Assembly (NCBI GenBank): GCA_021396245.1
Contig: WNYE01000003.1
Coordinates: 186,001-250,000, forward strand
Source of the DNA: Sporothrix humicola
Lineage: Eukaryota; Ascomycota; Sordariomycetes; Ophiostomatales; Ophiostomataceae
Direction of reading: 5' to 3'
Length of the DNA: 64,000 nucleotides
Below, piece by piece: positions 28,308-38,107 of this stretch (position 1 is the stretch's first letter; every line of letters starts with the position of its first letter). Position numbers and translations under genes: made by a program. The notes beneath the pieces were generated by a model that saw only the letters and a program-made list of their open reading frames with translations, was not told where the DNA came from and searched no databases.

Positions 28308-31300
28308 ATGTACGAGGACGCACCGGGCGAGGCGTATCGGGCGCAGCTTGGCCCGCGGCCGCTCGACGACTCGTTCCCGCCTCCACAGCAACAGCCCTCT
28401 TCACAATCACAAAATCAACAGACATCACAAGACCAATCACAAAATCAGCCACAACAACAACCGGCCTCTGCACCCTCCGATGTCGCGAAGAACCTCGAGC
28501 CGGACACATGCCGCATCTGCCGCAGCGAGGGCACTGCGCGGGAGCCGCTGTTCTACCCGTGCAAGTGCAGCGGCAGTATTAAGTATGTCCACCAGGACTG
28601 CCTTATGGAATGGCTGTCCCACTCCCAGAAGAAGCACTGCGAGCTGTGCAAGACCTCGTTCCGCTTCACCAAGCTGTACTCCCCCAACATGCCTAAGCAG
28701 CTGCCCGTCTTTGTCTTTGCGCAGCATCTCGCCAAGTACTTCCTTCGCAACATCCTCGTATGGCTGCGGGTCTTGCTTGTGTTTTTCGTCTGGATGGTGC
28801 TGTTGCCGGCACTGACACGATGGGAGTGGTCGTTCTTCTTTTGGGTGAGCGAGGAGGGTCTGGTTGCGGCGCCATCTTCACCGAGAGAACTGGGCGGCGG
28901 CAGCATCAGCAGCAGCAGCCTTAGTGGCGGTAATGCCACCACTACTCTTTTTGGGCAGGCATCTTTACTGTCGTCGGCCATGGTGAGCATTGCCAGCGGC
29001 CTTGTTAATGGTACGACTACCGCTTTGTCCACCACTCCTTCAGCAGCCACCACTAGAGCTGCAGAGCACGCCGAGATCTATAACAGCATCTTCGACGGCA
29101 ACTACACCATGCCCGTTTCTCTCCTAACGATTGGCTATCGCGTTATCAAGGAGATTTTTGGCGCATCCGAAATAATGGCCATGTTCTCTGTCGATAACGG
29201 CACGGAGGGGGATTACTATGCCAACACGGGCCCGCAGACTCTGCTCAGCGATGTTACGTTCCTGCGAAAGTTGACTCGGTTCCGCCAGCTCAACAGATGG
29301 GTCATTTATGCACTCGAGGGCCAGTTCATAACATTTCTAGTCATCGTGTGCTTCATCCTGATCATCCTTGTTCGGGACTATGTTCTGCAGCAGCAGCCAG
29401 AGATCAACATGCGTGCTGCATTCAATGCTGCAGATGAAGACGGCATGGGTCCTGGCGGAGAGGTCGATGCCGCCGGTGTCCCCGGTGTGCCAGGAGTTGG
29501 ACAGGCACAGGCTGCTCCACAGCCACCAAGAGAAGGCCATCGCCACCACCACCATCATCATCAAGGCCACCAACACGGCCAGGGTCACCAACAAGGCCAT
29601 GGCCATGACCACGATCACCAGCACATGCGTGGCGATCCTGATGACCCCGGGTATGATACCTGGGAGTCCGACTCTGAATGGGAAACTGACTCCAACGAGG
29701 TGGAGATTGACCCCGACGATCTGATGAGGCCGTTGATGCACGGTGCGGGGCGCGATGGATTACAGTTCCGGCCTATCTTTGACGACGACTTCCAGCGCGG
29801 GCCACCTGTGCCAGACACCCCCAGCCAGCCGACCGTGCGTGACGAGCCGGGCGAGTCGTCATCATCTGCCGCCGCAGCGTCAGCGTCAGCTTCAGCTTCA
29901 GCTTCAGCCCCAGCTGCTGCTGCTGCCACAAACACAGCCGCCCCCGTGGCTGCGTTGCCCAACTTTGACCGCAATTTCCCGCTCCCCCGTGAGGGTGGAG
30001 CGACGGTGCACGAATACATGAACATCTACCGTCGTGCCGGCGGTGACCCACAGCGAATCCTGGAGATTGCCCGTGCAGAGGGGCTCGAAGAGCACCTTCA
30101 GTACTGGCTGCGTGTTATGCAGAACGTGGCCGAGCGTAGGCAGTCAGATCGCGGCAGCACCGCAAGCACCGTCAGCACAACCGGTGACGATGAGGGCGAG
30201 GGCCGCCGGTACTGGAATGATTCGGTGCATATGCCGGAAAGCTCAAGTTCCACAGCAGATAAGGGCAAGGATCGTGCCGACGACGAGCCTTCCAGCAGCA
30301 CCCCGGTCACCGAGTTCGAGTACGGTCTGCGCCCACGCGCTAACACGGACGGCCCCAGCGGCCCGCCACGGATCAACCCTCTCGCAAACAACAACTGGTC
30401 TTTCGACCCTGTTCCTGCTCAGCCCAACGTGCCGCCCACGCAGCATTTCACTCCCGAGTTCATCCAGCCTCTGTATGGCGACTCGGCCGAGCGTCTCGAC
30501 GGCGTGCCCGTCCGCGGCCAGAGCCCTCCTTATCAAGCGGGGACTACGGAGCCCCGGGAAGGCGACCTTAGATTGGAGGGCGAGCAGAGACGCAAGTCCA
30601 TATCTTCAGCGGCAAGTTCGCGCCGCAGTAGCATTGCCGGCGCCGGCAGCAGCAACAACAAGATCGGTATGGCCAACATTACTGAAGAGGCTGCTCAAGC
30701 ACCTCACGGGCAAAGCACAAACACGCACGATTCCTCTTCGACAGACGCTTCGACTTCGGTTCCGGCTGCCACGCCGCCATCTAGTGCAGGCTCCGGACAG
30801 AATGACGGGCCAGCTCCAGTGCTTCAGGGAGGCAGTGGAACTGGCCATTGGGGTGAACTGATGCAAGCTCCTATTGCCGATAATAACGACGGTGAAGGCG
30901 ATGCCACCGACTTTGAGGATATGCCGGGTCTGGTTGAACGCGAAGACCAAGCCCCCGCGGCCGAAGGCCCAGCTGCTGAGCCTGCTGCTGCTCCCAACGC
31001 CAGCGCTGCCGCTCCTGCTGCCGCTGCTGTTCAACAGGCACCAGACAGCATTCTCGGCGAGGTGGCCAACTTCATGTGGCGTGATCTGGATGATATCGAC
31101 CCTGCTGATCTGCCACCCATTCTTCCCGACATTGAAGACGAAGACCACGCCGACGACTTGTTCAACGAAGACGATGCCCCGCTTCCCTTGGATGAGCAGG
31201 ACCGCGAAGCTTTTGAGGCTGCCGCTGCTGCTGCTGCCGCCGCTAACCTGGAGGCCGAAGCTATAGAGGACGCAGAAGACCTCGATGGAGTTATGGAGCT

Positions 31301-34300
31301 CCTCGGCATGCGCGGTCCCATTGCCGGCCTGTTCCAGAACGCGATCTTTTGTGGGTTCCTGGTGACAGTCAGCCTGCTCGCGGGCATCTTTATGCCCTAC
31401 AACATTGGCCGCGTCAGCATTTGGCTGGTGGCCAACCCCATGCGGCCCATTATGATGCTGTTTAGCCTGTCCAAGCTGCTCCAGGACATTGCCATGTCAG
31501 TTTTGGGCGGCGCAGCCTATCTCACGCTTTTTGTGCTGGATCAAACTGCCTGCGCTGTCGAGCTGGCGTTCGGCGTGGTCCTGCCCTATGCTAAGAACCT
31601 GCAGCCGCACCTTGCCACGACTTGGGACCTGTTCACGACGTCGGCGATCTGGGTCGTCGATAATGTCAGCATCGACCCGCCGTTCCTCTCGACAGCCGAG
31701 ATCCGCAACTTTTCGGCCATCAGCCACGAGGCGCTCATCGCTATCAAGTCGAACATTGGCGCCGTGGTTACGGGCTTGGGCCGTGGTATCGCTATGATCG
31801 CTACTGGCGAGTTCTTGTCACACGGTTCCGACGCTCTGGAGTTTGTTAAGACCAGCGGTTCGGCCGCTTGGGAGCTGCTGCGTTCGTTGCCTGCCGTTCT
31901 CTCCAACCCTGGCTCGTGGGTTATCACCCTAGACTCTATGGACCCTATCCAGGTCAGCCCTGAGCTTGCCTACTGGGGCGGCATCGACCGCAGCCTGGCC
32001 ATTCTGTTTGGATACGCCACGCTGTGCCTCATGGCGGGTCTGTACCTGCACAGAGGCTCGCCGATCAGCAGCAATGCGACCGTGCAGGAGTGGGAGGCTT
32101 CGCTTATCGACGGCCTGAACCAAGCTAGCGGCGTCCTCAAGGTGATCCTGATCATCGGCATTGAGATGCTTGTGTTCCCTCTTTACTGCGGCCTTCTGCT
32201 CGACATCGCCCTGCTTCCGCTCTTCGAAAATGCCACTCTTCTTTCGCGGTTACACTTCAGCATCGACTACCCACTGACGTCCATCTTTGTGCACTGGTTC
32301 GTGGGCACGGGCTATATGTTCCATTTCGCTCTCTTCGTATCCATGTGCCGCAAGATCATGCGCAAGGGCGTGCTCTATTTCATCCGCGACCCCGACGATC
32401 CCGAATTCCACCCGGTGCGCGATGTGCTCGAACGTAGCGTCACGACACAACTACGCAAGATATTGTTTTCGGCGTTTGTGTACGGCGCGCTTGTCATTAT
32501 CTGCCTCGGCGGCGTGGTCTGGGGCCTGGCCTATGCCGGACCCGAGATCCTGCCGATCCACTACTCGTCCAACGAACCGGTGCTCGAGTTCCCGATCGAC
32601 CTGCTGTTCTACAACTTCTTGATGCCGCTTGCCATCAAGTTCTTCAAGCCCAGCGACGGACTACACAGCATGTACACTTGGTGGTTCCGCAAATCAGCTC
32701 GCGGTTTAAGGATCACATGGTTCTTGTTTGGCGAGCGGCGCATCGACGAAGAGGGCGCCCTCGCCCTAGCACAGTCGTCGCCGCACAAGACGTCGCCCTG
32801 GCTGGTCCGCCAGTTTCTCGAGTACGACGAGGACACTGAAAAGGTCGTCCCCGTGGCTCTTATGAAGAGCAGCAACAAGAACTCCAAGAAGGTCTACGAG
32901 GAGGTCGACTACAACACCAATGTCCCCGCCAGCATCCTGCCACCGCACGGCGGCCTCATCCGGCGCCGCAAGCCCGACGGTAAAAGTATGCTCCAACTCG
33001 GCCACAAGAAGCAGGTCCTGGTCGCATCAGGCCAGCTCGTGCCGAACGGCAAGTTTGTGCGCGCGCCCGCCTCGGACCAGGTCAAGATCCCTAAGAACAA
33101 GGATGTCTTTTTCGAAGTGGCCGACGGGCCGACCCTGCGGCGCGAACTGGGCTATCCTCCTAAGAGAATCGCGCTCGCGGGCCCCTCCAGTCCTAGGTTG
33201 GCTGCCATTGCTGCTGCCGCCGCCGCCGCGGCTGCCGAGGCTGAAGAACCGTCACCCCCCAGAGACATTTACCACGGCAAGCAGTACGAGCTCGTCTACA
33301 TCCCGCCATTCTTCCGCGTGCGCATCTTTTTGTTTATTGCGTCCATCTGGATGTTTGCCGCCGTCACGGGCGTTTCCTTTACAATCATCCCGCTGCTCTT
33401 TGGCCGCCGCCTGTTCCGCCTCTTGCTGCCCGCCGACGTCCGCACAAACGACATTTACGCCTTCAGCATCGGCATCTATGTGCTGGGCTCCGCCTCGTAC
33501 TTTGTTTTCCACGCGCGGTCGATCCTCGGCAAAATGTGGGCAGCCACGAAGCGCACGCTGTCGGCCGCGAATGTCCGCAGTGCGGTCGGTGCGACCCTCA
33601 ATGCCGTCAAGCGTGTCGCCAAGCTGGTTTATGCCTACTTTTTTATTCTGGTCGTCTTCCCGCTGCTCGCCACCGCCCTCGTCGAGCTGTACGTCCTGAT
33701 CCCGCTGCACACGTACATGTACCCGCCCGGCTCCGCTCTCACTACCAACGGCAGCGAGTCCCGCCACACGGTGCGCATCATCCAGTCGTGGACGCTGGGC
33801 CTGCTCTACCTCAAAGTCAGCGCGCGCACAATTACCTCGTGGTACCCCGAGGCCCGCCTAACATCAGCCATCCGTGCCGTCCTCCGCCGCGGCAATCTTG
33901 ACCCAGACATCCGCCTGCTTACCCGCGCCTTTGTCGTCCCCGGACTTGTGTTGGGCCTTGCCGCCATTGGCCTGCCTATGGTGTTCGCCAAGGGCTACAT
34001 CGCGGCCGCTACCTCCTTCGAGATTGCCAATGTGGCCTCACCCGCCCTCCTCCAGTTCTTCTTGCCGGCCGCTGTGCCCGCACCGACAGTGGCGGACATG
34101 CGTCTCGTGTACCGCCTGAGCTTCCCCTTTGTGGCGCTCGTCGGCTTCGGGGCGTGGTCTTTGTGGGGCATGGCCGGCGTCTACGCGTCGTGGAAGTTAC
34201 GCATCCGGGACGAGGCCTATCTGATCGGCGAACGGCTGCACAACTTTGGCGCGACGAGCGCACAGACAGCGGCCCGCAGAGCGCCTGCTCGTGCGGCTGC

Positions 34301-34304
34301 TTAA
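28308..34304 (+). CDS. SSM4: ERAD RING-CH ubiquitin ligase Doa10/Ssm4 (TEB4/MARCH6 family)
   Basis: A polytopic ER/inner-nuclear-membrane E3 that, with Ubc6 and Ubc7, ubiquitinates proteins with misfolded cytosolic or membrane parts and sterol-pathway enzymes. A single exon encodes 1998 residues, longer than yeast Doa10 (1319). A Gln-rich N-terminus (about 26-56) precedes a complete C4HC3 RING-CH finger: C68, C71, C85, C87, H95, C98, C111, C114. Two membrane spans follow at about 140-170 and 345-365. Next comes a long disordered insert (about 375-1010) with a His-rich run (about 408-440), Ser/Ala tracts and acidic patches. The multi-span C-terminal half starts near 1010 with MELLGMRGPIAGLFQNAIFC and holds about a dozen hydrophobic segments. 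The segment around 1280-1420 (SLIDGLNQASGVLKVILIIG, then ALLPLFENA) corresponds to the conserved TD region. No missing finger residue. The start follows a CT-rich leader. Confidence 0.96.
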   Translation: MYEDAPGEAYRAQLGPRPLDDSFPPPQQQPSSQSQNQQTSQDQSQNQPQQQPASAPSDVAKNLEPDTCRICRSEGTAREPLFYPCKCSGSIKYVHQDCLMEWLSHSQKKHCELCKTSFRFTKLYSPNMPKQLPVFVFAQHLAKYFLRNILVWLRVLLVFFVWMVLLPALTRWEWSFFFWVSEEGLVAAPSSPRELGGGSISSSSLSGGNATTTLFGQASLLSSAMVSIASGLVNGTTTALSTTPSAATTRAAEHAEIYNSIFDGNYTMPVSLLTIGYRVIKEIFGASEIMAMFSVDNGTEGDYYANTGPQTLLSDVTFLRKLTRFRQLNRWVIYALEGQFITFLVIVCFILIILVRDYVLQQQPEINMRAAFNAADEDGMGPGGEVDAAGVPGVPGVGQAQAAPQPPREGHRHHHHHHQGHQHGQGHQQGHGHDHDHQHMRGDPDDPGYDTWESDSEWETDSNEVEIDPDDLMRPLMHGAGRDGLQFRPIFDDDFQRGPPVPDTPSQPTVRDEPGESSSSAAAASASASASASAPAAAAATNTAAPVAALPNFDRNFPLPREGGATVHEYMNIYRRAGGDPQRILEIARAEGLEEHLQYWLRVMQNVAERRQSDRGSTASTVSTTGDDEGEGRRYWNDSVHMPESSSSTADKGKDRADDEPSSSTPVTEFEYGLRPRANTDGPSGPPRINPLANNNWSFDPVPAQPNVPPTQHFTPEFIQPLYGDSAERLDGVPVRGQSPPYQAGTTEPREGDLRLEGEQRRKSISSAASSRRSSIAGAGSSNNKIGMANITEEAAQAPHGQSTNTHDSSSTDASTSVPAATPPSSAGSGQNDGPAPVLQGGSGTGHWGELMQAPIADNNDGEGDATDFEDMPGLVEREDQAPAAEGPAAEPAAAPNASAAAPAAAAVQQAPDSILGEVANFMWRDLDDIDPADLPPILPDIEDEDHADDLFNEDDAPLPLDEQDREAFEAAAAAAAAANLEAEAIEDAEDLDGVMELLGMRGPIAGLFQNAIFCGFLVTVSLLAGIFMPYNIGRVSIWLVANPMRPIMMLFSLSKLLQDIAMSVLGGAAYLTLFVLDQTACAVELAFGVVLPYAKNLQPHLATTWDLFTTSAIWVVDNVSIDPPFLSTAEIRNFSAISHEALIAIKSNIGAVVTGLGRGIAMIATGEFLSHGSDALEFVKTSGSAAWELLRSLPAVLSNPGSWVITLDSMDPIQVSPELAYWGGIDRSLAILFGYATLCLMAGLYLHRGSPISSNATVQEWEASLIDGLNQASGVLKVILIIGIEMLVFPLYCGLLLDIALLPLFENATLLSRLHFSIDYPLTSIFVHWFVGTGYMFHFALFVSMCRKIMRKGVLYFIRDPDDPEFHPVRDVLERSVTTQLRKILFSAFVYGALVIICLGGVVWGLAYAGPEILPIHYSSNEPVLEFPIDLLFYNFLMPLAIKFFKPSDGLHSMYTWWFRKSARGLRITWFLFGERRIDEEGALALAQSSPHKTSPWLVRQFLEYDEDTEKVVPVALMKSSNKNSKKVYEEVDYNTNVPASILPPHGGLIRRRKPDGKSMLQLGHKKQVLVASGQLVPNGKFVRAPASDQVKIPKNKDVFFEVADGPTLRRELGYPPKRIALAGPSSPRLAAIAAAAAAAAAEAEEPSPPRDIYHGKQYELVYIPPFFRVRIFLFIASIWMFAAVTGVSFTIIPLLFGRRLFRLLLPADVRTNDIYAFSIGIYVLGSASYFVFHARSILGKMWAATKRTLSAANVRSAVGATLNAVKRVAKLVYAYFFILVVFPLLATALVELYVLIPLHTYMYPPGSALTTNGSESRHTVRIIQSWTLGLLYLKVSARTITSWYPEARLTSAIRAVLRRGNLDPDIRLLTRAFVVPGLVLGLAAIGLPMVFAKGYIAAATSFEIANVASPALLQFFLPAAVPAPTVADMRLVYRLSFPFVALVGFGAWSLWGMAGVYASWKLRIRDEAYLIGERLHNFGATSAQTAARRAPARAAA

Positions 34305-35335
34305 GCGGGCGAGCTACTTTTTATTAATCCTTCTCATTTTTTTCATCTGTTTATATTGTTACCCATTTCATAAGGGAAACGGTTGATTCATGGCAAGGCC
34401 GGCGTTTTTTGGGAGGTCCATTGGCTTGTATTTTTTTGTTTTTCACTACACTTTTTATTATCATGAACTTGACAAAGTACATTAAACAGAAGAATTAATT
34501 CATTCAAACACAATAACATCGTTCCGCTTGTGATATGATTGGGAGTATGCGATGGCCAGAGACGTTCAGATGATTAGGTAAACAGGTCGTTATGCCTTCC
34601 GAATTCGACCGACCGGGAGGTGTTGCCGGCCTCGGCAGCGCCTTCCGTATTAGATATCAATTCTGATTACCAATTGTGACGATCCATTGTCGTTTCGGCA
34701 GGACCTTTTTGGCCTTTTGACCTTCTCTTCTTGTTTTCATCGTGAGTCAACAACACATGTTTTCTGCGGACAGTCCTTGTGAACGGCCTACACTCCGCTG
34801 TCACAAGATACAAGCTGCCACAGAAGTACCACAAGGCTAGGTGCAAATGTCACCATTTCAGTAAGTTTGCGCGAGTACCAAGCTTCCAAGCACAAGCGGT
34901 CCCGCAAACTGCTAGTAAAAGGATGTGCAACAGCTGTTAGTGCGGCCTTGCTCTTGCTTCTTTCAGCGCCCAGATGGTGCCATAGTGCGTTGTCTATCCG
35001 CGGGGTTTCTTACATGCCCTTAGCGTGACGTTCCTTCCATGACAGTACCGAGCGAACGAGAGTACCTTATTCGCATCAACGGCAAGAAAGCCGATCCACG
35101 GCTACTTTTGGAAGGACCATAACGGGTGACTGCCGTACAATCATCAATTGTAGCTCAGCTCTCAACTTGTGCCTTCCCCTGAGTCACCCGACAATATATT
35201 TATATATTTCCAGTTCTGATCCCAAAGTTTACTTTGTAACTCAATTCATAATACATGTAAAACAGACATATCCCCCGTTGTTCTCAGCAATTGACAACAT
35301 CAACACCGACTCATATCAACCCCCACATCTGCGCA
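34305..35335. other. 1-kb intergenic region, DOA10 3' side to GST-zeta 5' side
   Basis: AT-rich DOA10 3' UTR, then unremarkable sequence. TATATTTATATATTT near 35191-35207 could be a core promoter element of the GST gene. No gene or RNA recognised. Confidence 0.5.
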
Positions 35336-36016
35336 ATGCCGAAGCTTACACTCTACGGCTACTACAAGTCGTCGTGCACGACACGGCTGCGGATTGCCCT
35401 TGCTCTCAAACAGATTGAGCACTCGACCGTGTTTGTCGATTTCTTTAACAAGGAGCACCGCAACCCGGCCTACACGGCCATCAACCCGAACCAGGCGCTG
35501 CCGACCCTGGTCGCGGAGAAGGCTGACGCTCCCGGGAAGCCTGTTTATATCACCCAGTCGGTGGCTGCGCTCGAGTATCTAGAGGAAGCATTCCCCAACA
35601 CAAAGCCCCTCCTCCCCAAGAACGCGGCCGACCGCGCCCGCGTGCGCAGCCTCGTCGAGATTATCGTCGCGGACCTGCAGCCGCGGCAGGCCGCCCAGAC
35701 TCTGGAAAAACTGGGCAACGACTACGGCGTCGACGGCGACAAGAAGATCAAGTGGGCGTACGACTGGTGCGTCAAGGAGCTGGGAGCGTACCAGACGCTG
35801 GTGACAGCTACGGGGGTGGCGGGCAAGTACTCTGTGGGCGACTCGGTGACGCTGGCGGACGTGTGTCTTGTGCCGCAGATCCAGAATGCCGAGGAGCGCT
35901 GGGGCGTGAACCTAGCCAAGGAGTTCCCGGCGCTGTCCAAGATTTACGAAAACCTCAAGGCGCTGCCCGAGATCCAGGGAGCCCACTGGAGCAAGCAGCC
36001 GGATGCGCCAAAATAG
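35336..36016 (+). CDS. maiA: Zeta-class glutathione S-transferase / maleylacetoacetate isomerase
   Basis: This enzyme uses glutathione to isomerise maleylacetoacetate to fumarylacetoacetate in phenylalanine/tyrosine catabolism; zeta GSTs also act on alpha-halo acids. The product has 226 residues, the family's usual length. It has an N-terminal thioredoxin-like domain with the zeta signature around S13-S14-C15 (YKSSCTTRLRIAL; many members have SSCSWR, so TT replaces SW), the cis-Pro segment NPNQALPTL and GSH-contacting ITQSVAALEYLEE. An all-helical C-terminal domain follows, with the N-capping motif VTLADVCLVPQ. I chose MPKLTLYGYY; 15 upstream in-frame codons do not look conserved. No homogentisate dioxygenase or fumarylacetoacetase is nearby, so it is not in the classical tyrosine cluster. 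Its neighbours are two EthD-fold proteins. Confidence 0.92.
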   Translation: MPKLTLYGYYKSSCTTRLRIALALKQIEHSTVFVDFFNKEHRNPAYTAINPNQALPTLVAEKADAPGKPVYITQSVAALEYLEEAFPNTKPLLPKNAADRARVRSLVEIIVADLQPRQAAQTLEKLGNDYGVDGDKKIKWAYDWCVKELGAYQTLVTATGVAGKYSVGDSVTLADVCLVPQIQNAEERWGVNLAKEFPALSKIYENLKALPEIQGAHWSKQPDAPK

Positions 36017-36130
36017 GGTGCGGGTGCGTAGCAGGCCGATGGCAAGGGTGCGGTTGATTTGACAAACTCGATGAGCATATATGAATATATTCAAGCTATT
36101 TACTCTATTCTTCGTTCATCTCTCCCCTCC

Positions 36131-36895
36131 TTAGAAGTCCCGCCCATGGAAGAGCTCGCCCTTGCCGTGGCTCTTGGCAAAGTGGTACAGGTCGGCGTTC
36201 CAGACTTTGGCGGCAGCCTTGACTCCGGCAAAACCGGCCGTCGACGACCGCACAGCAGCCAAGTCAGCGTCGCTTATGCCGGCGTCGGTCGAGAACTCGT
36301 GGATGGCCAGCCACGTCGGGCGCTCGGGCGGCGGCGCGCCCGTCGACGATAGGCCCTTGAAGCGCCGCGACTGGTCGTTGGAGCGGGCATACTTGAGCTC
36401 GTAGCGCGTCGTGCGAAGATAGCCGGGGGTCTTGGCCAGGGCGGGCAGGTACTCGCTCTTGTACCAGCTGTTCAAGCCGGCCGCATCACTGGTCTCGACC
36501 TGCTCGGCCACTAGCGACTTGGCCTGGCCCTTGCCCTTGTTGGTCGGGTCGGCGACTTGCACAATGTTGTAGTAGCCAACGTCGAAAGCGGCCAGGTCAT
36601 AGCAGAGCTTGGTGCCGGGCAGCAGGTCGCTGGTGACGCGGATCGCCTTGAACTCGTCGGTCCGCAAAAAGGCAATGTCCTCCAAGGGGTACACGGACAG
36701 GTACGGCAGCGGCGCCGTCTCAAGCTGGTCGTGCTTCCAGCGGATGGCCGAGTCGACGCCGGTCGTCTCAATGACTTCGGCAATGTGGTCCGTGTCGTAC
36801 CAGTGCATAAACACCTCCTCGGACATGACATCGGGCTGTGTGATCTTGGACTGCACAAACAGCAGGCCGGGGCCCTTGATATCGCCAGTGTCCAT
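36131..36895 (-). CDS. Tandem EthD-like (dimeric alpha/beta barrel) protein, function unknown
   Basis: A 254-residue protein; the start is the ATG of MDTGDIKGPG, upstream codons being leader. Two similar halves are visible: residues about 10-115, beginning GLLFVQSKI with MSEEVFMHWYDTDHIAEVIE, and about 120-245, with LNSWYKSEYLPALAKTPGYL then WLAIHEFSTDAGISDADLAA. Each has the beta-alpha-beta-beta layout with an F/L-x-x-WY start to the first helix, like EthD and related ferredoxin-fold dimeric barrels. So this looks like a fused dimer. Such proteins include accessory factors, monooxygenases and dehalogenase-like enzymes; no catalytic residue set is recognisable. It converges with the GST gene (114 bp between the stops) and diverges from a second EthD gene. 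Confidence 0.78.
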   Translation of the reverse strand: MDTGDIKGPGLLFVQSKITQPDVMSEEVFMHWYDTDHIAEVIETTGVDSAIRWKHDQLETAPLPYLSVYPLEDIAFLRTDEFKAIRVTSDLLPGTKLCYDLAAFDVGYYNIVQVADPTNKGKGQAKSLVAEQVETSDAAGLNSWYKSEYLPALAKTPGYLRTTRYELKYARSNDQSRRFKGLSSTGAPPPERPTWLAIHEFSTDAGISDADLAAVRSSTAGFAGVKAAAKVWNADLYHFAKSHGKGELFHGRDF

Positions 36896-37240
36896 GTTGG
36901 AGGAGGAGTGTTGTTGTTGTAAGAATTGGTTGTTGAGTAAAGATGCCGTGTAAGTGATCACGTGAAAATGTGGTGATGTTCGAGGTTGATACTATGTCGA
37001 TCGACACGAGTCAAGACAGCTCGAGGTGCCAAGGATATATATTCTATTTTCTCAATACAAAAAAAGGTACACAAAAAGCGACGGACTCTGAATGTCCTCT
37101 GTTTACTCGACAAAGAGGGGCAAATGCATCATCGCCAGCAATCCACTCCAGATTCCCCTCAAGATCCCCTCAAAGACGAGGAGCCTGAATACGCTTGAAC
37201 GGCACACTTGGTAGGGCTAGCTTTCTCTAGGATTTGAATA

Positions 37241-37322
37241 AATGTCCATGGGTCCCTTTTTTTCAAAACGCGGTGCCTCGTTTTTTTGTCTTGAGACCGT
37301 TTTTCAGGAACCCATGGACACT
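37241..37322. repeat. Inverted repeat with 16-bp arms (two mismatches), MITE-like
   Basis: Left arm AATGTCCATGGGTCCC (37241-37256) and right arm GGAACCCATGGACACT (37307-37322). The inner 11 bp TGTCCATGGGT/ACCCATGGACA are perfect. Both arms are followed by T-runs on the plus strand (TTTTTTT after the left arm and after the right arm). Confidence 0.75.
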
Positions 37323-37571
37323 TTTTTTACCCCAAGAATAAACGAGAAACGATCCAAAGATGGGGAAATGCAAGGAAACACAATGAACCCCATCAGCTAG
37401 CTCCTTGTAAGTGCAGCTGGGAATGGCTTTAATGGAGATGCATTTCCGTATTGCTGGGGTTCTCGCCCAAAAATCCCCGCTTTCTCCTCTCGCCTACACG
37501 AAACATGAGTTGTGAAAGCTGTGCGCCGCTTAAAGCTTCCCAGAGTTTCTGGTCAATAGCCAATCCACTGA

Positions 37572-37615
37572 GTAATTCTCCAGCTAATTCTCCCTAATTC
37601 TCCTCCAAATTCTCC
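37572..37615. repeat. Degenerate AATTCTCC tandem words
   Basis: Four AATTCTCC or near copies (TAATTCTCCAGC, TAATTCTCCC, TAATTCTCC, AAATTCTCCC) within 44 bases. Confidence 0.55.
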
Positions 37616-38107
37616 CAGACTGACAACGTCCATTAACGAGTCAGGAAGACCCACCCGGGAACGCCAACGATGTCTAGCCTGATGCCTTTCCGGGGACAGA
37701 CTCGACATTCACCAAAGAAAAGGGCCAAACCGCCACAGCAAAAGGATCCAAGCTGCCCAGCCTTCCCCGGAGTGTCTTATCCCTCGCTTCCGAGCATCCA
37801 GAGTCCCTTTAGGGACCAATAGATAGACTGCTTTCAGAGGACCTGTAGCTGGTTTTGTCATGCTTAGAGGAACAGTCGGGAATGGAGAACGGTGGAGGAG
37901 GATCCAGGATTTGCAGGAGCTCCCCAGAAGGTCCAAGGTGAGCTAGATAAAGGAAGGGGAGAGGATAAAAGAAAAAGAAAAAGAAGGGTCGTAGCCTTTA
38001 AATAAAGAGTCCCCCCAAACATTTACACGTGCTCGTCGATCGTCTCCATCCTCACCAAAATCATCACCAACTTCTCTCTCCGTACTTCTCACACCTCCTC
38101 CTCCACA

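Larger units (their letters stand above)
36896..38107. promoter_or_regulatory. 1.2-kb divergent region between two EthD-fold genes, with a large inverted repeat
   Basis: No supported gene. An 82-bp inverted repeat (37241-37322) is the main structure. A run of AATTCTCC words (37572-37615) forms a short degenerate tandem array. Promoters for both EthD genes must lie here. Confidence 0.5.

Noticed and set aside
34305..35160. Searched for a gene or structured RNA between DOA10 and the GST gene
   Set aside because: Only short frames and AT-rich 3'-UTR-like sequence; nothing above chance.
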